This document shows positions 1 to 5,639 of a stretch of 7,721 nucleotides of DNA, in pieces. The notes beneath the pieces are model-generated. The model did not search any database, was not told where the DNA came from, and saw only the letters and a program-made list of their open reading frames with translations. Position 1 is the first letter of the stretch, and each line of letters opens with the position of its first letter. The translations under genes and the position numbers were made by a program. This DNA is from an uncultured Bacteroidota bacterium (GTDB lineage Bacteria > Bacteroidota > Bacteroidia > 2-12-FULL-35-15), in contig CAISYK010000666.1 of assembly GCA_903889605.1 (NCBI GenBank), positions 1 to 7,721 on the forward strand, given 5' to 3'.

Positions 1-302
1 GATATAGCAGACATACCGCTTTCAAAAACAGCACATTCTTCGGCTTCATCCCAAAGCGTCAGTCTGTTTTCTAAAATTTCAAGGTCTGGATTATTAATTC
101 TGCTGTATATAAGCCCGAGCTTCTCTCCTTCATTCTGTTTTCTAAGCCCGTAAGCTATTTCAAAAAGAGCTTTTCCTTCTTCGGCACTTTTAAATACGAA
201 TGTAGAAGTTTGAAAAATTGGACATTTAATTGCTCCTTCTGATAGTTCAGGCTTATAGCCATAAGACATCATAAGGCTCTCCGGTTTCATTTTTTTTGTC
301 AT
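1..302 (-). CDS. PLP-dependent Cys/Met metabolism enzyme (cystathionine gamma-synthase / methionine gamma-lyase family), N-terminal part
   Basis: Only the first 100 codons are in the window; the gene continues past the left edge. The translation starts MTKKMKPESLMMSYGYKPEL and contains the family's N-terminal signature, IKCPIFQTSTFVFKS. Next comes YSRINNPDLEILENRL, where the Tyr and Arg are the residues that in this family reach the PLP phosphate of the neighbouring subunit. The visible part ends in ESGMSAI, the glycine/serine loop that binds the cofactor phosphate. The PLP lysine lies outside the window. Family members are cytosolic tetramers that act on sulfur amino acids by gamma-elimination or gamma-replacement. 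The visible part cannot separate a synthase from a lyase, so no symbol is given. The start is taken at ATG 302-300. A second in-frame ATG four codons later (290-288) is an alternative, and neither has a clear ribosome binding site. The gene is divergent from the TPR membrane protein. Confidence 0.88.
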   Translation of the reverse strand, partial: MTKKMKPESLMMSYGYKPELSEGAIKCPIFQTSTFVFKSAEEGKALFEIAYGLRKQNEGEKLGLIYSRINNPDLEILENRLTLWDEAEECAVFESGMSAI

Positions 303-387
303 TTTTACTAATTTTGTAAGATTCGTTTATAATCTATCGTCAAAAGTTTTTCGGCTTATTGATCTGAAATTTTCAAGCAGCATTTGT

Positions 388-395
388 CAAAATTA
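388..395 (-). promoter_or_regulatory. Candidate Bacteroidota -7 element for the PLP enzyme gene
   Basis: Read on the minus strand, 395 to 388 is TAATTTTG, an exact match to TAnnTTTG. Transcription would start near 382 and leave a leader of about 80 nt before the ATG at 302. A TTTG that could serve as the -33 box lies at 426-423, about 27 nt away. That is longer than the usual spacing of about 19-22 nt, so the call is tentative. Confidence 0.35.
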
Positions 396-409
396 TAAAT
401 ACGTATTTA
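396..409. promoter_or_regulatory. 14-bp perfect palindrome, possible operator
   Basis: The sequence TAAATACGTATTTA is its own reverse complement. It directly abuts the candidate -7 element at 388-395, on the side where a -33/-7 spacer would lie. A dimeric repressor bound here would cover the promoter of the PLP enzyme. Chance is possible in AT-rich DNA, but a 14-bp perfect palindrome with a central ACGT is uncommon. Confidence 0.35.
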
Positions 410-578
410 GAAAATTCAGCAGCAAAAGTACTAAAAGACTGTATAGCAGCAAGCTTATGTTAAATTATACCATTACATGCCATAATTTCATAACAGAAAG
501 AAGTATCAACAAATATTCCTGCTTATATTTATAACCGCAAAAATTGTGAAGCTTTAAACATTACAGAGCTGAATAAGT

Positions 579-586
579 TAAATTTG
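579..586 (+). promoter_or_regulatory. Candidate -7 element for the TMTC-like gene
   Basis: TAAATTTG matches TAnnTTTG exactly and lies 79 nt before the ATG at 666, giving a plausible leader of about 75 nt. No TTG is seen at the expected -33 distance (the nearest is 544-546), so this rests on the -7 match alone. Confidence 0.22.
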
Positions 587-665
587 TCATACAGATCAGT
601 TGTTTTTATAACAATTTTTAAATTAAAATTTTTATTACTTTTACAAATCATGATATTTTTGAACT

Positions 666-3035
666 ATGATTAAAGAATTATTTGAAGGATTACCAAAAAA
701 CAAAACTTTGGTATATTTTCTATTGCTGATTTCAGTTGTTACGCTAGTTTATTCAAACCATTTTGGCAACTCCTTTCATTTTGATGATTCGCATGCTGTA
801 GAAAACAATTTATTTATTCAGGATATAAATAATATTCCGCGCTTTTTTAAAGATGCAACGACGTTTAGTTCCTTACCAAGTAATCAATCATACAGGCCGT
901 TTGTAAGCACATCACTTGCATTTGACTATTGGATGGGAAAAGGATATAATATGTTTTACTTTCATCTTTCATCCTTTATCTTCTTTTTATTACAAGGTAT
1001 ATTAATGTTTTTTTTCATTTTTAAATTTTTTAATATTTCCTACAAAAACAATTGGAATTTTTACATTACAGCAGCTGCTGTTGCATGGTATCTGCTGCAT
1101 CCTGCTAATGCCGAAACAATCAATTATGTGATTGCCCGTTCAGATTTACAATCCACATTTTTTGTTGTGCTTGGCTTTGTTCTTTATATGTTTTCGCCGT
1201 ATTGTAAAAGAACATATCTATACTTAATTCCGATTGGTATAGGCGGTCTTGCCAAACCAACAACTGTGATGTTTGCACCTTTATTATTCTTTTACATCCT
1301 TATGTTTGAACAAAAATTAAGTTTATATGATATTTTTAATAAAAAACATTACAAACAGCTTATTGTTGTTGTTAAAAAAACAATCCCTTCATTTATTTTT
1401 TGTGCCGCATTATATTTGTTTATTGGCCGCATGACGCCTAAATCATGGGAATCAGGCGGATCCTCAATGATAAACTATTTAATTACACAGCCTTTTGTTA
1501 TTGTTCACTATTTCACTACTTTCTTTGCTCCCTTTGGTTTAAGTGCCGACAGTGACTGGGAACCATTACAAAGTATATGGAACATAAGATTTTTTGCCGG
1601 CTGTTTATTTATTCTTTTAATGTTATTTATTTCTTTCCTTTTCTCAAAGGATCAGCGCCTTCGACCTATAAGTTTCGGCATCCTTTGGTTTTTTTTAGCA
1701 CTGGTTCCATCTTCAAGTGTGATACCTTTTGCCGAAGTATTAAATGACCACCGCATCTTTTTTCCTTATGTGGGCCTGGTAATAAGCGTATGCTGGGCAA
1801 TCGGCTTATTGTTAATGAAATATAAAAAATATTTTGAAACATTCTCTTTTAACTATGAGATATTGGTTGGATTTATTGCAATTGTAATCCTTTGCGGATA
1901 TTCTTTTGGAACAGTGGAACGCAACAAAGTATGGAACAACGAAGAAAGCTTATGGCGTGATGTAACTGTTAAAAGTCCAAAAAATGCCAGAGGTTTGATG
2001 AATTACGGACTCAGCAGGATGGGTAAAGGTGATTATGCTGAAGCTGAAAAGTGCTTTACTAAAGCATTAGCTATGTGGCCGTATTACTATTCTCTGCATA
2101 TTAATATGGGCGTTTTAAAAAATGCAACAGGAGATAAAGTAGGTGCCGAAAATTATTTCAAAAGTGCTACTCAATATGGAGGGAATACTCCGGACACTTG
2201 GTTTTTTTATGGAAATTTTTTATGCGGCCAATTACGTTATGCCGAGGCTATTCCAATGTTAGTGAAATGCATTGAGCTCTCTCCGGCAAGTATAGGCGCC
2301 CGCAGCATATTAATGAAAGCATATAATGATACAGGTGACTGGGATAAACTACATGAAGTAGCCTTGAGCACATTGCAGATAATACCGAACAATCCTGAAG
2401 CGATGCAGTATTTAGAGGCAAGCAAAAATCGAAAAGGGAAAATCGAAATGACAGAAGAAGAAATCAAAAAAGCTCCTTCTGCTGAAAAATATTTTAATTT
2501 AAGCCTTATGTATTACCAGGCAGGTAAGTATGAACAATGTATAAATGCAGGTCTTGAAGCTGTGAAGCTGAAGCCTGATTATGCAGATGCATATAACAAT
2601 TTGGGTTCCGCATATACTTTAATGAAACAATATGACAAAGGAATTGCCGCATGTCAAAAAGCAATAGAAATTAAACCTGATTTTCAGTTAGCAAAAAACA
2701 ACCTTGCCGACGCTTTAAATCAGCGCGACAAAATATCAAAAGCTGAAATTTCTGCCGATGAATCGCCGTCAGCTGGAAAGCTTCTCGATCTTAGTTTAGC
2801 TTATTACCAGCGCGGTGAAAATGAAAAAAGCATTGAAGCCTGTAAGAAAGCGATAAAACTTAAACCTGATTTTGCTGCAGCCTACAGCAATATGGGAGCA
2901 GCATATAATGAGTTAAAGCAATGGGATAAAGCCATTGAAGCCTGTACCAAAGCGCTGCAAATTGATCCGGAATACAAATTAGCAAAAGGTAATTTGAATT
3001 GGGCGAAGGACGAAAAAGCTAAATCAAAAAAATAA
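666..3035 (+). CDS. TMTC/PMT-like multi-pass membrane protein with C-terminal TPR domain (putative GT-C fold O-mannosyltransferase)
   Basis: The 789-residue protein has two parts. Residues 1-415 are strongly hydrophobic, with a first membrane segment at about 13-31 and roughly ten or more in all. Residues 440-789 are TPR repeats. Motifs in the membrane part match animal TMTC proteins: FDD at 39-41 (the acidic pair after the first membrane segment, as in GT-C enzymes), YRP at 76-78, HPANAETINYVIARSD at 145-160, and DHRIFFPYVG at 361-370. In animals, TMTC1-4 transfer mannose from dolichyl-phosphate-mannose to cadherins. The bacterial donor and acceptor are unknown, so the activity is inferred. 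TPR units lie at about 442-475, 476-509, 510-543, 544-577, 606-639, 640-673, 704-737 and 738-771; the last four form a duplicated pair. The gene stands alone on this strand, converging with the acyltransferase. A purely structural TPR membrane protein is the alternative. Confidence 0.8.
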   Translation: MIKELFEGLPKNKTLVYFLLLISVVTLVYSNHFGNSFHFDDSHAVENNLFIQDINNIPRFFKDATTFSSLPSNQSYRPFVSTSLAFDYWMGKGYNMFYFHLSSFIFFLLQGILMFFFIFKFFNISYKNNWNFYITAAAVAWYLLHPANAETINYVIARSDLQSTFFVVLGFVLYMFSPYCKRTYLYLIPIGIGGLAKPTTVMFAPLLFFYILMFEQKLSLYDIFNKKHYKQLIVVVKKTIPSFIFCAALYLFIGRMTPKSWESGGSSMINYLITQPFVIVHYFTTFFAPFGLSADSDWEPLQSIWNIRFFAGCLFILLMLFISFLFSKDQRLRPISFGILWFFLALVPSSSVIPFAEVLNDHRIFFPYVGLVISVCWAIGLLLMKYKKYFETFSFNYEILVGFIAIVILCGYSFGTVERNKVWNNEESLWRDVTVKSPKNARGLMNYGLSRMGKGDYAEAEKCFTKALAMWPYYYSLHINMGVLKNATGDKVGAENYFKSATQYGGNTPDTWFFYGNFLCGQLRYAEAIPMLVKCIELSPASIGARSILMKAYNDTGDWDKLHEVALSTLQIIPNNPEAMQYLEASKNRKGKIEMTEEEIKKAPSAEKYFNLSLMYYQAGKYEQCINAGLEAVKLKPDYADAYNNLGSAYTLMKQYDKGIAACQKAIEIKPDFQLAKNNLADALNQRDKISKAEISADESPSAGKLLDLSLAYYQRGENEKSIEACKKAIKLKPDFAAAYSNMGAAYNELKQWDKAIEACTKALQIDPEYKLAKGNLNWAKDEKAKSKK
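2472..3032 (+). repeat. Internal tandem duplication of a two-TPR module in the TMTC-like gene
   Basis: Residues 603-699 and 700-789 align with a period of 97 residues. Both open with a PSA-x-K motif (APSAEK and SPSAGK), continue LSL-x-YYQ and KLKPD, and close with DF/EY-x-LAK-x-NL. Each copy holds two TPR units plus a linker. At DNA level the copies have diverged but still share blocks such as tattaccag, so this is not a recent amplification. Confidence 0.75.
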
Positions 3036-3163
3036 AAAAACATCAAAGACCTGCCTTTATTCATAATTGCTTAATCATGAATTGAACCATGAACACAATT
3101 CACAAGTTATGTTTGGCTAGCGTATTGATTCACCTCCTGCTCGGGGAGGCAATGAGCGACCTA
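3036..3163. terminator. Convergent intergenic region with weak hairpins
   Basis: Two genes converge on this 128-bp gap. It contains two overlapping AT-rich hairpins. One pairs 3059-3064 with 3077-3082, plus three inner pairs. The other pairs TGAATTG at 3078-3084 with CAATTCA at 3096-3102 around an 11-nt loop. Neither is followed by a convincing T-tract on either strand, so termination activity is a guess from position. Confidence 0.3.
3131..3152. repeat. GC-rich imperfect palindrome, REP-like
   Basis: CCTCC at 3133-3137 and GGAGG at 3145-3149 face each other across a 7-nt loop, in a patch clearly richer in G and C than its surroundings. It sits between two convergent stop codons, where REP-type elements often lie. 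Only one copy is visible here, so repeat status cannot be shown from this window. Confidence 0.3.
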
Positions 3164-4270
3164 TTATTTCGGCAATATATCACCTAACTTTTTATTTCCG
3201 AATTCAATAAACCTATAGGTTAAAAACGACAGTACAAATATAAACATCATTAGTATAGTAATCCGAAATGGTGTGCGGTCTCCGCCAATAAAAACCATCT
3301 GCATATTTCCATGCCATAGATATAAGCTGTAACACATCATTCCTGAAAGCTGAACAAATTTGTTGGTAAATAAAAAGCTTATTGAATTTTTATTCATATG
3401 CAGTAAGGCTAATGTTAATAATCCAAAACCAAGCTGAAACGAAGTATTTAAAAGAGGTTCAAAGTAATGAGAAATATACCCCAAAAATAAATAGTCTGAA
3501 AAATTACATCCGATTTCAATTAACATCAATGAAATAAAAAACAAGAGAATACTGTTTTTTTCAAACCATTGCTGTTTCCAATTTGTAATAAACAAATGAC
3601 AGATTAACATCCCTGCAGCAAAATCATCAAGCCGTCCGAACAAACTATCTTTAATCATATTCAAATGAGGCGCAACATAGTATTCAGGATAAAGACATGA
3701 TACAGCCCGAATAAAAAAGCTTAAATAAAATACAGCCATAATAACTTTAGCAATACCCTTTTTTACAATCAAATAGATCAAAACAGGAAAAATCAAAGAA
3801 AATAAAATCTCGATTCCTAATGACCATAATACATAATTATACTGAGGGATGAAGGTATCTTTCGTAAAATTAAAAGTAGCAGTAAACATCATGATCATAT
3901 CTCTCCAAAAACTCCAATCGTAAATATTATTTTCATGAAGGATAAAGAAAAAACCTATAATAGAAGTAATGTAATATAAGGGCAGCAAGCGTGAAGCTCT
4001 ATTTTTATAAAAGGTCAATAAATGATCTCTGGTTTTTATTTCCCTGCTCTTGTTGGCATAGGGAAGATACAGAACAAAACCTGAAAGAATAAAAAACAAA
4101 TCAACGCCTAACCATCCATGTCCTAAAAAAGTTTTAGGGAATATTGGAAAATTGCCGATCAAAAAAAGATCGGATCCCGGTCCATTAAAAAACACTCCTA
4201 CCAAATGATAATACATCACCCCTAGTATTGCATAACCTCTTAAACCATTTATAACTGCAAGTCTTTTCAT
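3164..4270 (-). CDS. Acyltransferase 3 family membrane protein (OafA-like)
   Basis: The 368-residue protein is hydrophobic throughout, with about ten membrane segments. It shows the acyltransferase 3 signatures in order: INGLRGYAILGVMYYHL at 7-23, with the conserved Arg11 and the likely catalytic His22; GVDLFFILSGF at 55-65; FYKNRASRLLPLYY at 87-100, an R-x-x-R arrangement at a membrane edge; and a late SLYLWHG segment. Enzymes of this family move acetyl or similar groups across the inner membrane onto sugars of O-antigen, capsule, peptidoglycan or secreted metabolites. The length fits a stand-alone OafA-type domain without the periplasmic SGNH extension. It is the last gene of the minus-strand block, 74 bp after the DUF2304 gene, which suggests decoration of a surface glycan. 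The acyl group and acceptor cannot be told. The start is ATG 4270-4268. Confidence 0.9.
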   Translation of the reverse strand: MKRLAVINGLRGYAILGVMYYHLVGVFFNGPGSDLFLIGNFPIFPKTFLGHGWLGVDLFFILSGFVLYLPYANKSREIKTRDHLLTFYKNRASRLLPLYYITSIIGFFFILHENNIYDWSFWRDMIMMFTATFNFTKDTFIPQYNYVLWSLGIEILFSLIFPVLIYLIVKKGIAKVIMAVFYLSFFIRAVSCLYPEYYVAPHLNMIKDSLFGRLDDFAAGMLICHLFITNWKQQWFEKNSILLFFISLMLIEIGCNFSDYLFLGYISHYFEPLLNTSFQLGFGLLTLALLHMNKNSISFLFTNKFVQLSGMMCYSLYLWHGNMQMVFIGGDRTPFRITILMMFIFVLSFLTYRFIEFGNKKLGDILPK

Positions 4271-4294
4271 AACGATAAGTAATATTTTTCAGAT

Positions 4295-4355
4295 GTAATA
4301 TTTAATAGGTAATATGTAATGGCAAAACTATTACATATTACCTATTAAATATTAC
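4295..4355. repeat. Perfect 26-bp inverted repeat with 9-nt loop, overlapping the DUF2304 stop codon
   Basis: Positions 4295-4320 and 4330-4355 are exact reverse complements, separated by ggcaaaact. The whole element also reads in phase as 7-bp units: GTAATAT, TTAATAG, GTAATAT and GTAATGG on the left, and ATTACAT, ATTACCT and ATTAAAT on the right. The right arm covers the last codons and stop (4345-4347) of the DUF2304 gene. Transcribed on the minus strand, it would form a long AU-rich hairpin between DUF2304 and the acyltransferase. It could stall, protect or process the mRNA; no T-tract follows it. An extra GTAATATTT copy lies at 4279-4287. Confidence 0.93.
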
Positions 4356-4692
4356 CTTTTTTCCCGAACTCATTTTTAAGTAAAGCAATCTCCTGCGCCA
4401 GCTGCTTATTCTGTGCATGTAATTTTGAAACAACTATACTTAAATGCAGCAGATAAATTAATATGGCAAATATTGAGCCTGTGAACACAAGGTTTGGCGC
4501 CTCATATACGCCCAGAGTATTGGCAATAATTTCAAGTCCATTTCTCCATAAAGAAAAAACAATCAATAAGATTGTGCAGACTATCCAAACAATAGAATAT
4601 TCTTCGCGCAGCTTGCCTTTAACGATTAACCGAATTATGTAAAGTAAAAACAGTAAACTAACTGAAATTGCTATAATCTGAATTTTTACCAT
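4345..4692 (-). CDS. DUF2304 family small membrane protein
   Basis: The 115-residue protein has three predicted membrane segments, at about 4-24, 34-53 and 68-88, and a short charged coiled-coil-like tail (residues 90-110, SKLHAQNKQLAQEIALLKNE). The IQIIAISVSLLFLLYIIRLI opening, the KLREEYSIVWIV stretch and the APNLVF motif before the third segment are typical of DUF2304. Members of this family are usually encoded beside DPM1/GtrB-like glycosyltransferases, and here it lies 117 bp downstream of one on the same strand. By analogy it may anchor or assist that enzyme at the membrane, but no activity is established. Its last codons and stop lie inside the right arm of the 26-bp inverted repeat, so the repeat helped shape the C-terminus (KKGNI). 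The start is ATG 4692-4690. Confidence 0.85.
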   Translation of the reverse strand: MVKIQIIAISVSLLFLLYIIRLIVKGKLREEYSIVWIVCTILLIVFSLWRNGLEIIANTLGVYEAPNLVFTGSIFAILIYLLHLSIVVSKLHAQNKQLAQEIALLKNEFGKKGNI

Positions 4693-4699
4693 AAAGTTT

Positions 4700-4776
4700 T
4701 ATAGTTGATAGTTATGATTTGATAGTTATGGGTTGATAGTTATGAGTTATGAGTTATGGGTTGATAGTTTTGAGTT
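4700..4776. repeat. Tandem heptanucleotide array (11 units)
   Basis: Seventy-seven bases divide without a slip into eleven 7-bp units. Most are GATAGTT (4707-4713, 4721-4727, 4735-4741, 4763-4769) or ATGAGTT/ATGGGTT (4728-4734, 4742-4748, 4749-4755, 4756-4762). TATAGTT, ATGATTT and TTGAGTT are the variants. The array fills most of the spacer between the DUF2304 start and the GT2 stop. The pattern resembles the short tandem heptanucleotide repeats known from filamentous cyanobacteria, but the unit sequence differs. Confidence 0.93.
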
Positions 4777-4794
4777 TATTATTTTATTTCATAT

Positions 4795-4815
4795 CTTAAC
4801 TCTTAATTCTTACCT
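4795..4815. repeat. Opposite-sense heptamers overlapping the GT2 stop codon
   Basis: Three in-phase 7-bp units, CTTAACT, CTTAATT and CTTACCT, close the same spacer and run across the GT2 stop at 4810-4812. Read on the minus strand they resemble the main array: AAGAGTTAAG aligns with ATGAGTTATG at 8 of 10 positions. They therefore act as a degenerate inverted arm that could pair weakly with the array in RNA. Confidence 0.65.
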
Positions 4816-5526
4816 CTTTCTAAATTTCATTCTTGTGAAAGTAAAAATAATTGCCAAAGTAACTTTAAACATATAATAAATAGAGGCAAACGTCCCTATA
4901 GATGAAACTCCGCCTTGACGCTCTTTCATTGTTACTGAAACTTCACCTATTTTAAAATTATTCAGCGAATATATAATAATGGCTTCCGGCTCCGGATATT
5001 CATCTGGATAATAGTCGGCAACTACTTCCAGTACTTTGCGGTTAATTAAACGAAATCCTGAAGTACTGTCATTAACAACTGTTCCAACCAATAACCTATT
5101 CAGCCGTTTAAAATAATTAATTCCCATCCTTCTAACTGCGGAAGACTGAAATCCTTCTTTTGAGATAAACCGGGAGCCTATTACAACATCTAAATTATTA
5201 TTAACAGCGGCAGATACAATCTTTGGGATTTCTGATGCCGGATGCTGCCCGTCACCATCAATTTGGATAGCATAGTCATACCCATTCTTCAATGCATATT
5301 TAAATCCGGTTTGCACAGCACCGCCTATTCCTAAATTAATTGGCAGATTTAGGGCAATGCAGTTAAGTTTCGAAATTACTTCAGAAGTCGCATCCTTAGA
5401 ACAATCATTGACAACAATTACGTCTATAAGTAAATGCTGTGATTCTGCCAAGGCATTAATATCATTAACAACAGACGCTATTGCCGCTTCTTCATTATAC
5501 GCAGGAACTATTGCAGCTATTTTCAT
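4810..5526 (-). CDS. Family 2 glycosyltransferase, DPM1/GtrB-like (polyprenyl-phosphate sugar synthase)
   Basis: The 238-residue enzyme shows a complete GT-A fold signature: VPAYNEE at 7-13, VVNDCSKD at 38-45, DGDGQHP at 90-96 with the metal-binding acidic residues, IGSRF at 116-120, DSTSGFR at 153-159 and KERQGGVSS at 201-209. This set is typical of dolichyl-phosphate-mannose synthase and GtrB-like enzymes, which transfer a hexose from a nucleotide sugar to a polyprenyl phosphate on the cytosolic membrane face. The C-terminus has one hydrophobic stretch (about 213-231) and a basic tail, but no paired transmembrane hairpin as in GtrB, so it may lean on the downstream DUF2304 protein for anchoring. 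The product would be a lipid-linked sugar for a GT-C enzyme; the TMTC-like protein nearby is a candidate user. Sugar specificity is not readable. The start is ATG 5526-5524, behind an A-rich leader without Shine-Dalgarno. Confidence 0.9.
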   Translation of the reverse strand: MKIAAIVPAYNEEAAIASVVNDINALAESQHLLIDVIVVNDCSKDATSEVISKLNCIALNLPINLGIGGAVQTGFKYALKNGYDYAIQIDGDGQHPASEIPKIVSAAVNNNLDVVIGSRFISKEGFQSSAVRRMGINYFKRLNRLLVGTVVNDSTSGFRLINRKVLEVVADYYPDEYPEPEAIIIYSLNNFKIGEVSVTMKERQGGVSSIGTFASIYYMFKVTLAIIFTFTRMKFRKR

Positions 5527-5532
5527 TTTTAG

Positions 5533-5563
5533 TCAAAATTGGAAAGTTCAAAATTGGAAAGTT
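5533..5563. repeat. 15-bp tandem direct repeat in the kdsD-GT2 spacer
   Basis: TCAAAATTGGAAAGT occurs twice back to back (5533-5547 and 5548-5562), and the next base continues the repeat. It lies just upstream of the GT2 start codon. The period of 15 equals two heptamers plus one base, in keeping with the 7-bp units of the other two spacers. Confidence 0.9.
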
Positions 5564-5603
5564 ATTATTTTAACGATTAAATACATTAAAAGCATCCAAT
5601 CTT

Positions 5604-5638
5604 TTAATTTAAACTTTTCAAATTGAACTTTAAACTTA
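5604..5638. repeat. Degenerate heptamers forming an inverted copy next to the kdsD stop
   Basis: Five in-phase 7-bp units (TTAATTT, AAACTTT, TCAAATT, GAACTTT, AAACTTA) end one base before the kdsD stop codon. The reverse complement of 5612-5631 resembles 5543-5563: both start AAAGTTCAA and end AAAGTT. This makes an imperfect stem around a loop of about 48 nt, and repeats the layout of the other two spacers. Confidence 0.7.
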
Positions 5639-5639
5639 T

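Larger units (their letters stand above)
303..665. other. Divergent intergenic region between the PLP enzyme and the TMTC-like gene
   Basis: This 363-bp AT-rich stretch separates two divergent starts. I see no convincing ORF and no tRNA or other structured RNA in it. It holds a 14-bp perfect palindrome at 396-409 and two weak Bacteroidota-type -7 matches, listed separately. Much of the rest (about 440-560) looks featureless to me. Confidence 0.7.

Noticed and set aside
303..387. Riboswitch in the leader of the PLP enzyme
   Set aside because: A SAM-type leader would make sense for this enzyme, but I found no stable multi-helix structure or conserved core in this short AT-rich stretch.
654..661. 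TATTTTTG as a -7 element for the TMTC-like gene
   Set aside because: It matches TAnnTTTG but lies 4 nt before the ATG, so it would yield a leaderless transcript, and there is no -33 TTG.
2237..2467. 76-codon open frame on the minus strand
   Set aside because: It lies inside the TPR-encoding part of the TMTC-like gene, antisense to it, and its product resembles no family I know.
2882..3064. 60-codon open frame on the minus strand
   Set aside because: Antisense to the last TPR units and running into the convergent gap; no recognisable domain or start signal.
3133..3149. AGGAGGTGA on the minus strand as a Shine-Dalgarno site
   Set aside because: It lies past the acyltransferase stop with only a few codons of open frame after it, and the genes in this window do not use Shine-Dalgarno sites.
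4295..4355. Insertion sequence end or MITE
   Set aside because: The arms are nearly contiguous and made of internal 7-bp repeats, with no target-site duplication; this fits local repeat expansion better than a transposon.
4700..4776. CRISPR array
   Set aside because: The units are 7 bp in direct tandem with no spacers, and no cas gene is nearby.
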